Part shown: positions 17,539 to 24,326 of the stretch, piece after piece
How the letters are laid out: each line of letters starts with the position of its first letter
Position numbering within the stretch: position 1 is the stretch's first letter
From: Planctomycetaceae bacterium
Lineage (GTDB): Bacteria; Planctomycetota; Planctomycetia; Planctomycetales; Planctomycetaceae
Length of the DNA: 35,650 nucleotides
Assembly: GCA_015485495.1 (NCBI GenBank)
Contig: WFTL01000162.1
Location: forward strand, 1-35,650
Direction of reading: 5' to 3'
Notes under the pieces: model-generated
Database searches by the model: none
What the model saw: the letters and a program-made list of their open reading frames with translations, nothing else
Told to the model about the DNA's origin: nothing
Position numbers and translations under genes: made by a program

Positions 17539-17958
17539 TCAGTACTGATTCAGCAGATACTGAATCAGGTCGGTCGACGTCACGATACCAGTCAGACGGC
17601 CGTCGTCGACAACGGGCAGGGAATGGAATCCCGAAGAAACAAGGATTTCCGCAGCTTCCCGAACGGTCTGTCCCGACCCGATCGTGACAGGATTACGCTG
17701 CATCAGATCGGGGATCGTGTAGGTGTGATCGAGCATTGCATCCAGGCCACGGTCATCCTGATTCCCGAAGGCACCAAAGGAGGCCCGCAGCAGATCACTG
17801 GAAGAAATGATGCCCACCAGCTTCTGCCCCTCCACGACAGGCAGATGGTGAATGTGCTTTTCTTCGAAGATTTGTCGCACCCGGGACACCGGCTCGTTCT
17901 GACGGATCGTGATCGGATCGGTCGTCATGATGCGGTTGAGCGATTCATTCTTTTTCAC
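17539..17958 (-). CDS. Two-CBS-domain protein
   Basis: A 139-residue stand-alone CBS pair. The first domain (about residues 8-60) contains MTTDPITIRQNEPVSRVRQI and HHLPVVEGQKLVGIISSSDLL. The second (about 82-136) contains MQRNPVTIGSGQTVREA and HSLPVVDDGRLTGIVTSTDLI. CBS pairs bind adenine nucleotides and sense energy state. No catalytic domain is attached. The start is GTG at 17958, supported by AAAGGA at 17968-17973 with a 9-nt gap, one of the best ribosome sites in the window. It reads toward the sulfatase and is divergent from the oxidase island. Confidence 0.93.
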   Translation of the reverse strand: MKKNESLNRIMTTDPITIRQNEPVSRVRQIFEEKHIHHLPVVEGQKLVGIISSSDLLRASFGAFGNQDDRGLDAMLDHTYTIPDLMQRNPVTIGSGQTVREAAEILVSSGFHSLPVVDDGRLTGIVTSTDLIQYLLNQY

Positions 17959-18105
17959 GGACCTGGTTCCTTTCTCTCGCGGTCATTCCGGCGGCAGGAC
18001 AGGACGTCTTCAACGAACCGCCCGGTGTGACGGAATGGTCTTCCGAAAATGCACTCCGGCATCGCTCATCAGCAAAGCGTGTACCCTCCCCGCAACAGCC
18101 AACCG

Positions 18106-18402
18106 TTATGGGGCACAACCCGCATGTGTCCGCTGCTTCGGTTGTCCGGACAGCAGGAGTAACGAGGGCGAATCGTCGCATGCGTGCGACCAGACACACC
18201 GCACTGTGCAGATGCGGGCAGCATATGTGCTGTTGTGCACGTTTCGGCTGCTGAAACCGGGCGGCGATCGATCCTTCCGGATTTGGTAACAGTCACTGCA
18301 CACATGGCAGCCGTCGCATTCCCCGGGAACGTTTCTGCCGTTCATCCCGCTTTCCGCGTCTTCCCTCAATTTGGCACAGTGAATGCACAGTGGCCGGGCC
18401 AT
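18106..18402 (-). CDS. Doubtful Cys-rich 98-residue protein
   Basis: A frame starting MARPLCIHCAKL contains CIHC and then CDGCHVCSDC, four cysteines at CxxCxxCxxC spacing that include a CxxCH heme-type motif. Further cysteines occur at ICTVRC and SHAC. Such density in a metal-handling neighbourhood is notable. Against it: there is no ribosome site, the C-terminal third is low in structure, and it overlaps a possible promoter of the opposite strand. It may be chance. Confidence 0.22.
   Translation of the reverse strand: MARPLCIHCAKLREDAESGMNGRNVPGECDGCHVCSDCYQIRKDRSPPGFSSRNVHNSTYAARICTVRCVWSHACDDSPSLLLLSGQPKQRTHAGCAP
18372..18387 (+). promoter_or_regulatory. Candidate sigma-54 (-24/-12) promoter
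   Basis: TGGCAC-AGTGA-ATGCA matches the consensus TGGCAC-N5-TTGCA at all conserved positions but one, with exact GG-to-GC spacing. It lies about 135 bp upstream of the cupredoxin start and points into the oxidase island. A match of this quality is expected by chance roughly once per several windows of this size, so it is only a candidate. Confidence 0.3.
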
Positions 18403-18521
18403 GCACTGCCACGAACGTGCGGTGTTCCGGAACGCCGAATGGTGACGGTGTTCCACGGATCACAGACGATTTTCGTTGACATTCAGGAAAGCGGGCCGCG
18501 GGGTCTGTGGAGACAGAATTC

Positions 18522-19316
18522 ATGGGACGTGACATGACAGGGTTCAGCACAGTGGGGCGTTGCCCCCGGGGGAGAGGACGGCTCTGGACGGCGGCGGTGA
18601 TTGCAGCCGTGGCCATGATCGGGGTCTCCGACCGGATTTCCGCAGCAGACGGGCGATTTCACGGGCGAATCGTTCTGGAGGGACAGGCTCCGGATCTGGC
18701 ACCACTGGTGACGAAGGACCAGGCGAACGTGAAAGATCGTGAAGTCTGCGGAGCTCACGATATCCCGGATGAGTCTCTGGTTCTGGGCAAGGACAACGGG
18801 ATTGCTCACGTGTTCGTCTTTCTGCGGCGTGCTCCCAAAGGGTACCGAAAGCAGGTTCCTCAGGACCCGGTGATTCTCGATCAGAAGGGCTGCGTGTTTC
18901 TTCCTCACACGGCTCTCATCCAGGTTGGACAGAAAGTGCTCATTCGCAGCAGCGACCCCATCCAGCACAACGTGCACAGCTTCCCCAAACGCAACGGAAG
19001 CACAAATCTGCTCATTGAACCCAACGATCAGAAGGGCATTGAGCTGGTTTACCGGCGTGCGGAAGCGGGACCGATTCAGGTGAAGTGTGACATTCACGCC
19101 TGGATGTCATCGTGGCATCTGGTTCTCGATCATCCGTTCATGGCAGTCACCGATGAAAACGGGGAGTTCTCCATCGACGGTCTGCCGCCGGGTCGGCACC
19201 GGTTTCGCGTCTGGCATGAACGAGGTGGTCTTCTGGAAAAATCGCTCAGCGTGACCATCACCGGGAATGACGAACCGGTGACTCTGACGTATCCTGCTTC
19301 GAAGTTCGGCGGCTGA
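18522..19316 (+). CDS. Periplasmic cupredoxin-like copper protein, first gene of the oxidase island
   Basis: A 264-residue exported protein. A basic start and a hydrophobic segment at about residues 20-42 (ending SAAD) form the signal. A plastocyanin/amicyanin-like fold follows. QHNVHSF supplies His149 or His152, and KCDIHAWM supplies Cys189, His192 and Met195, a C-x2-H-x2-M type-1 copper loop as in amicyanin. After it comes a carboxypeptidase-regulatory-like beta segment (HPFMAVTDENGEFSIDGLPP, then GRHRFRVWHE). The ATG at 18522 has GGAGA 8 nt upstream, which decides the start over a GTG at 18507. Likely role: electron transfer to, or copper supply for, the downstream cbb3-type oxidase. The role is inferred from position. 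Confidence 0.87.
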   Translation: MGRDMTGFSTVGRCPRGRGRLWTAAVIAAVAMIGVSDRISAADGRFHGRIVLEGQAPDLAPLVTKDQANVKDREVCGAHDIPDESLVLGKDNGIAHVFVFLRRAPKGYRKQVPQDPVILDQKGCVFLPHTALIQVGQKVLIRSSDPIQHNVHSFPKRNGSTNLLIEPNDQKGIELVYRRAEAGPIQVKCDIHAWMSSWHLVLDHPFMAVTDENGEFSIDGLPPGRHRFRVWHERGGLLEKSLSVTITGNDEPVTLTYPASKFGG

Positions 19317-19493
19317 CACGTGATGGGCAGGCCGGCCGGTCTGCATATCGGATGAGTTCGCTGGCGGCGGCCGCCCGCGGGCCTGCTGTTTTGTCAGTAT
19401 CGGGCGGCATGGTTTCGGCGGGGTGGTTTGTGTGCCGGCCGGCGGGATCTTGTTCGGGGAACTTCTGTGTTTCGTTTTGTTCCACGAGTTCGG

Positions 19494-20567
19494 ATGTTCA
19501 TTTTCATGCCCGTTTTGCGTTCACGGATGGCTGTGCCCGCGGTCAGCCTTCTGCTTTTGGTGTGCGTCGGATCCGGATGCGAACGTTCTGTTCCCGTTGA
19601 ATGGGAATCGAGCGAGCTGGTGGACGCCCTTCCTGACGAACAGCTTCAGCAGCAGCTTCGGGACATTCTGGTGCAGCACTGTGGAACGGTGGCCCGACCG
19701 CGGCTGGTCACCCGACCGGATGCCGGCATCGAATTCCAGCAGCATCTGAAGCACGGTCAGGCAGTGTATATGAAGCGCTGCGTGCAGTGTCACGGTGTCA
19801 CCGGGGACGGCAACGGCCCGGTGGCCGGTCACATGTATCCGCGTCCTCGCAATTACACGAAGGGGATTTTCAAGTTCACATCGACTCCCTATGGAACACG
19901 GCCGCGGCGGGCCGATCTCATCCGCACCGTGCGTCGTGGCATCACCGGCACATCGATGCCGTCATTCGATCGCCTGCCGGAGAAGGATCTGGAAGCGGTT
20001 GTCGACTATGTCCTGGTTCTGACGCAGCGCGGCGAACTGGAATATCAGCTCGCCATGGAAGCGGAAGCGTCTGAGGAGCTGGATCCGGAGTACGTTCAGG
20101 AATACGTAGATGACATCGTGACCGGATGGCAGGAAGCCGAGCTGGCGACCACCTGGCCGCTGTCTCCACAACCGATTCTGGATGCGGAACGAGCCCGGGC
20201 AGGACGGCAGGCCTTTCTGTCCAAAGGGTGCAGCAAGTGTCATGGTGAAGACGGCCGGGGACACACGAAAGACAACATCGGCCTGGATTCCTGGGGATTC
20301 GCCACCCGGGCGGCCGATCTCACATCCGGCATGCTGCACGGCGGCCAGGAACCTCTGGACGTTTATCGACGCATTCTGAACGGGATCAACGGAACGCCGA
20401 TGCCCGGGTTCGGGCATGCTCTGCAAAGCGAACCGGAAACGATCTGGGATCTGGTCGCCTATGTTCTGGAAGTGTCCAATCGGCGGCGTTTTGGGGAGAC
20501 GATTCCGGCCGGTCTGATCAAACCGTACGACACTGCCGCCCGGCAGGCGGAAGCGGAGGAACCCTGA
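19494..20567 (+). CDS. Diheme cytochrome c lipoprotein
   Basis: About 357 residues. The N terminus is a lipoprotein signal ending VGSGC, so Cys29 would be lipidated. Two class-I cytochrome c domains follow: CVQCH (Cys96, Cys99, His100) with a TSMPSF Met-ligand segment near residue 160, and CSKCH (Cys246, Cys249, His250) with TPMPGFGH near residue 303. The linker between them is rich in Glu. Each domain resembles the heme domains of CcoP, which is missing from this cluster. This protein is therefore a good candidate for the electron-entry subunit, held by a lipid instead of a membrane helix. In-frame ATGs at 19506 and 19527 are alternative starts. There is no strong ribosome site. Confidence 0.92.
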   Translation: MFIFMPVLRSRMAVPAVSLLLLVCVGSGCERSVPVEWESSELVDALPDEQLQQQLRDILVQHCGTVARPRLVTRPDAGIEFQQHLKHGQAVYMKRCVQCHGVTGDGNGPVAGHMYPRPRNYTKGIFKFTSTPYGTRPRRADLIRTVRRGITGTSMPSFDRLPEKDLEAVVDYVLVLTQRGELEYQLAMEAEASEELDPEYVQEYVDDIVTGWQEAELATTWPLSPQPILDAERARAGRQAFLSKGCSKCHGEDGRGHTKDNIGLDSWGFATRAADLTSGMLHGGQEPLDVYRRILNGINGTPMPGFGHALQSEPETIWDLVAYVLEVSNRRRFGETIPAGLIKPYDTAARQAEAEEP

Positions 20568-20691
20568 GCGTGAAGAACGGCGTGCCGCCCGGAACCGGCC
20601 TGCGTTCGGTTCCGAGGAGCGTTGTCAGACGATTTCGGCAGCCCCCTGTTCTTTCACCACACGATTGTTTGTTCGGGCAGGAAACAGACGG

Positions 20692-21357
20692 ATGAGCGAC
20701 GAATTCGAACAGAAACAGCGTGAACTGGCTGAACTGAAACAGCGTGTGGCGGTTCTGGAAGCGGAACTGGCTGAACAGGCGCGCGGCGATCAGTGGGATC
20801 ACAGCCGGTTTTACGGGACCTATTACGGGACGGTCGGGTTCGTGTTCGGCGGTGTGGCGGCGATGGCCAGTCTTCTTCTGAATGTCGTGGGAGCCCCCAT
20901 CGCCGGCAAAAATTCTCTGGAGATCATTCGCATCTATCTGACCTTTCCGCTTGGCGAAAAGGCACTCAGCCTGACATCGGCCGACGGCAGCCAGTACGTG
21001 ATTTCCGATGGAACGATTCTGGCTCTGGGGTGCTGTCTGTACATCGCCACCGGAATGGTTCTGGGCGTGTTCTTTCACTGGATGATCTGCCGTTTTGCCC
21101 GGGACAGTTCGGTGACGGTCCGGCTTCTGTGGGGAACGGGACTGGCGGTGGGGGTGTGGCTGATCAACTTTTACGGCATTCTGTCCTGGCTGCAGCCGGC
21201 GCTGTTCGGGGGGAACTGGATCACCAGTGGAGAATATCTGCCCTGGTGGGTCGCTCTGGCCACACACCTGGTGTTCGGCTGGACGATGGCTCTGATGGCG
21301 CCGCTGGGCCGGTTCGAACTGTATCGGCGACCGACTGAGACGGGAGCGGCCATCTGA
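20692..21357 (+). CDS. Coiled-coil membrane protein of the oxidase island, unknown family
   Basis: A 221-residue protein. Residues about 2-35 form a heptad-patterned helix (FEQKQRELAELKQRVAVLEA). Four hydrophobic segments follow at about 47-70, 107-130, 141-165 and 182-203. The loop after the first segment (IAGKNSLEIIRIYLTFPLGE) is likely periplasmic. AGGAA at 20680-20684 stands 7 nt before the ATG. No known oxidase subunit matches. Its constant plus-strand position just before ccoN, 147 bp away, suggests an accessory or assembly role. Confidence 0.82.
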   Translation: MSDEFEQKQRELAELKQRVAVLEAELAEQARGDQWDHSRFYGTYYGTVGFVFGGVAAMASLLLNVVGAPIAGKNSLEIIRIYLTFPLGEKALSLTSADGSQYVISDGTILALGCCLYIATGMVLGVFFHWMICRFARDSSVTVRLLWGTGLAVGVWLINFYGILSWLQPALFGGNWITSGEYLPWWVALATHLVFGWTMALMAPLGRFELYRRPTETGAAI

Positions 21358-21504
21358 TGATCTTTCTGATGATCTTTGTGGGGCGGGCTTCTTCGTTCCC
21401 GACGCCTTTCCTCACAGACGCGGACGGCCGTTCTGCGGCGGTCTGGGCGCTGCCGACCATCCGGTGCTGAACTTTCTGCTTTCTGTCTTTGATGGCACAC
21501 ACTC

Positions 21505-22929
21505 ATGTCTGAAGCAATCCAATCCGGCGCTGCGGATGATTCCGCCGACATTCCGTCTCATCGGGAACTCGTCGATGAAACGCTTGTGAAGCTTTATTTT
21601 CTGACGGCGCTGGCATTTCTGACTGTGTCGATGCTCGCCGGACTGCTCATGGCCCTGCAGCTCATTCGCCACAACCCGCTGCAGGGGCTGGAACTGTTTT
21701 CTCCGGGGCGGTGGCGCATGGTCCACACGAATGCCGTGGCTTACGGATTTCTGGCCAACGGCTTCATTGGTGCTCTGCACTGGATCGTGCCCCGTCTGAC
21801 ACTGCATCCGGTATTCAGCCGGAAACTGTCCTGGTTCATCTATGCAGCCTGGCAGGCCGTTGTCCTGGCCACGGCCGGGGGCATTGTGCTGGGCGAGGCA
21901 CAGGGACTGGAATGGGGGGAAACGCCGGTGTGGGTCGACCCGGTGGCCCAGCTCGGACTGCTGCTGCTGGCCATCAACTTCATGCCGCCGATTGCCCGGA
22001 TGAAGGGGCCGGTCTACGTCACACTGTGGTATTTCATGGCCATGTTCGTCTGGACGTTTCTGACGTACGCCATGGGCAATTTCGTGCCGCAGTATTTCGT
22101 CACCGGGACGAGTGCCGGGGCTGTGGGCGGTCTGTTCATCCACGATCTGGTGGGACTGTTCGTGACGCCTCTGGGCTGGGGCATGATGTACTACTTCGTT
22201 CCCATTCTGCTGAAAAAACCGATCTGGAGCCACGGGCTGTCTCTGGTCGGTTTCTGGGGACTGGCATTCTTCTATCCGCTGCAGGGCATCCACCACTTTT
22301 TGTACACACCGATTCCTATGTTTCTGCAGTACGGTGCCGTGGTGTCCACGATCGCCGTGGAACTGGTGGTGACCACGGTCATCATCAATTTCTTCGGGAC
22401 GATCTGGGGATCGACCAGTGCGGTCAAAACGAACCTGCCGATCCGGTGGTTCTACACCGGCATGATCTACTATTTCCTGACCTGTCTACAGTGTTCCTTC
22501 CAGGTCACGCTGACCTTTCAGAAGGTGATTCATTTCACGGACTGGGTCGTCGGTCACGCTCATCTGGTCATGTTCGGCGTGTTCACCATGTGGATCATGG
22601 GCATGATGACCTACCTGTTCCCGCGGCTGCTCAACCGCCCCTGGTACAGCCAGACGGCGTGCGAATGGCATTACTGGCTGTCTTCGCTGGGGATTCTGTT
22701 CATGGCCGGCGATCTGACTCTGCTGGGACTGTTTCAGGGCTGGTCCTGGGCCGCACTCGAACCGTGGGACGTTTCCGTGGAACTGTCTGTTCCCTTCTGG
22801 GCTCTGCGGGTTGTGGCGGGACTGGCCATGTTCGCCGGACTGCTGGTGTTCATGTGGAATCTGTGGAAAACCTGGAGCAGTGTTCCGGAACAGCAGAGCA
22901 GTCCGGCGGCCGTTCCGGCTGCTGCCTGA
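21505..22929 (+). CDS. ccoN: cbb3-type cytochrome c oxidase catalytic subunit I (CcoN)
   Basis: A 474-residue, about 12-helix heme-copper oxidase core that reduces O2 to water with high affinity. Ligands are in place: His74 (MVHTNAVAYGF) and one of His351/His353 (VVGHAHLVMFG) for heme b; His213 (FIHDLVGLFVTPLGWG) and His263/His264 (GIHHFLYTPIP) for CuB; and the other of His351/His353 for heme b3. The loop LKKPIWSHGLSLVGFWGLAF matches the cbb3 (C-type) family and not the A or B types. Ends in a short Ala/Pro/Ser tail. ccoO follows after 59 bp. Confidence 0.96.
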   Translation: MSEAIQSGAADDSADIPSHRELVDETLVKLYFLTALAFLTVSMLAGLLMALQLIRHNPLQGLELFSPGRWRMVHTNAVAYGFLANGFIGALHWIVPRLTLHPVFSRKLSWFIYAAWQAVVLATAGGIVLGEAQGLEWGETPVWVDPVAQLGLLLLAINFMPPIARMKGPVYVTLWYFMAMFVWTFLTYAMGNFVPQYFVTGTSAGAVGGLFIHDLVGLFVTPLGWGMMYYFVPILLKKPIWSHGLSLVGFWGLAFFYPLQGIHHFLYTPIPMFLQYGAVVSTIAVELVVTTVIINFFGTIWGSTSAVKTNLPIRWFYTGMIYYFLTCLQCSFQVTLTFQKVIHFTDWVVGHAHLVMFGVFTMWIMGMMTYLFPRLLNRPWYSQTACEWHYWLSSLGILFMAGDLTLLGLFQGWSWAALEPWDVSVELSVPFWALRVVAGLAMFAGLLVFMWNLWKTWSSVPEQQSSPAAVPAAA

Positions 22930-22988
22930 TCCCGGAGCGGTTCTGTCCGCCGTCTTTTTTCCTGTTCATGATCTGAAACTGAACTGCC

Positions 22989-23726
22989 ATGTTCGAAAGC
23001 AAAGCAGGCATTCTGTACATCGCCGGGATCGGCTTTTTCGCTCTGGCATTCGTGTCCAATGCCGTCGTGCCGGCATTGATGTACAGCAGCCTTCCCGAGC
23101 AGACTGTGCCGGAACTGGTCAACAGCAATCTGAGATATCAGTTCGAAGATCTGGCGCGGCGGTATCCGGATTCGTTCAACGCCGTGTATGGGGAGCCTCC
23201 CGGCGGAGAACCGGAACACGATGCGTGGTGGAACGAAAAATGTGCGGAAGCCCTGGCGTATGGCCACAAGATCTACGTGGGAGAAGGCTGCTGGCACTGT
23301 CACAGTCAGTTCGTGCGTCCCGTGTCGAACGAAGAACAGCGCTGGGGGCCGGTGGCCCGCTCCTGGGAATACCAGAACGAACTGAACCGGCCGGTGATGT
23401 TCGGGACACGCCGCGTGGGACCGGACCTGTCCCGGGAGGGGGGCCGACGCAGCAACGACTGGCATGCGGTGCACTTTTTCCGACCGCGCGATCTGTCGGA
23501 ATCGTCTCCCATGCCGGAATATCCCTGGTTTTTCGACGGTTCTCCGGATCGTCCCAACGCCAAAGGACTGGCCATCATCACCTACGTGCAGTGGCTGGGA
23601 TCCTGGCAGGAAAGCTATCCGTATTACGAAGATTACGTCCCATCCATGCAGCGTCCGGACGATTCGGATGATGCGGATGGAGAAGCAGCGGCTGACGACG
23701 ACGATGGCGCGGAGGAAGACGAATGA
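22989..23726 (+). CDS. ccoO: cbb3-type oxidase monoheme cytochrome c subunit II (CcoO)
   Basis: A 245-residue membrane-anchored cytochrome c. One N-terminal helix (about residues 8-30) is followed by a periplasmic domain with CWHCHSQFVRP (Cys101, Cys104, His105). The family-typical GTRRVGPDLSREGGRRSNDW comes next, then the Met ligand in SSPMPEYPWFF (Met175). The last 25 residues are nearly all Asp, Glu and Ala, an unusual acidic tail. The stop overlaps the ATG of the next gene by 4 nt (ATGA), so the two are probably translationally coupled. Confidence 0.96.
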   Translation: MFESKAGILYIAGIGFFALAFVSNAVVPALMYSSLPEQTVPELVNSNLRYQFEDLARRYPDSFNAVYGEPPGGEPEHDAWWNEKCAEALAYGHKIYVGEGCWHCHSQFVRPVSNEEQRWGPVARSWEYQNELNRPVMFGTRRVGPDLSREGGRRSNDWHAVHFFRPRDLSESSPMPEYPWFFDGSPDRPNAKGLAIITYVQWLGSWQESYPYYEDYVPSMQRPDDSDDADGEAAADDDDGAEEDE

Positions 23727-24007
23727 GCGGACGGTGGTTCTGGATTGTCAATTTCGCCCTGGGTGTTCCCATTCTCCTGGTCAGCATGCTGGGATTCGGC
23801 GTGAAACTCCTGGAGCTGATTCATCTGACGACTCAGGGGGAGACCGACGGCGGGTTCGCAGTGACACCGGTTGTCAATTACCTGCTGGCCAGCACCGGTT
23901 TCCTCTGTCTGCTGCTGGGAGCCGCCCTCAACGGGATGTTCGACGACATCGAGCGTCCGAAGTACACCATGCTGGAAAACGAGCGGAAGCTCGACCGGCA
24001 GCCGTGA
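23723..24007 (+). CDS. Small two-helix membrane protein of the oxidase island
   Basis: 94 residues with two hydrophobic segments at about 4-28 and 47-67, joined by a short polar loop (TTQGETDGGFAVTP), and a charged C terminus (FDDIERPKYTMLENERKLDR). It is translationally coupled to ccoO by a 4-nt overlap. Size and position suit a CcoQ-like or other accessory subunit, but CcoQ normally has one helix and no sequence match is evident. Confidence 0.85.
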   Translation: MSGRWFWIVNFALGVPILLVSMLGFGVKLLELIHLTTQGETDGGFAVTPVVNYLLASTGFLCLLLGAALNGMFDDIERPKYTMLENERKLDRQP

Positions 24008-24080
24008 CCAGGATCTGGCCGGTTCGATCCGCTGTCCCCGGAACTGTCGGGGTGTCCCAGTCTTCTGCAGGAATTCAGCC

Positions 24081-24275
24081 ATGCCGGAAACCATCAACGG
24101 AACTCCCGTGGAACAGCCATCTCCGGAAACCGAACATCAGTTTCACCACTACCGGGGCAACGTGATTCCCTGGTATGTTCGGATGATCTGGATCGGATTC
24201 TGGATCTTTACGGTCGTCTATATCATTCGCTACTTCTTCCCGGCTCTGCAGATCGAACTGCTCGCGCCTCCATAG
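24081..24275 (+). CDS. 64-residue CcoP N-terminal-anchor-like protein (FixP_N type), no heme
   Basis: A hydrophilic start (residues 1-27) leads into HHYRGNVIPWYVRMIWIGFW and one membrane helix at about 34-56. The H-x-Y-x-G/N-x-x-P-W order mimics the CcoP N-terminal anchor (HxYDGIxExxNPxPxWW followed by a helix). No CxxCH motif follows and the protein ends nine residues after the helix. AGGAA at 24069-24073 lies 7 nt before the ATG. It looks like the CcoP anchor freed from its cytochrome domain. CcoQ is the alternative reading. Confidence 0.83.
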   Translation: MPETINGTPVEQPSPETEHQFHHYRGNVIPWYVRMIWIGFWIFTVVYIIRYFFPALQIELLAPP

Positions 24276-24326
24276 GACCCTCGGGACGCAGCGCGGCGGC
24301 CTGCATATTCGGCAGCGGAACCCCCT

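Larger units (their letters stand above)
17959..18521. other. Divergent intergenic region between the CBS gene and the oxidase island
   Basis: About 560 bp with no confident gene. It should hold the promoters of both divergent units. A sigma-54-like sequence lies at 18372-18387, and an unusually Cys-rich frame lies on the minus strand at 18106-18402. No FNR-type TTGAT-N4-ATCAA box was seen. Confidence 0.6.
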
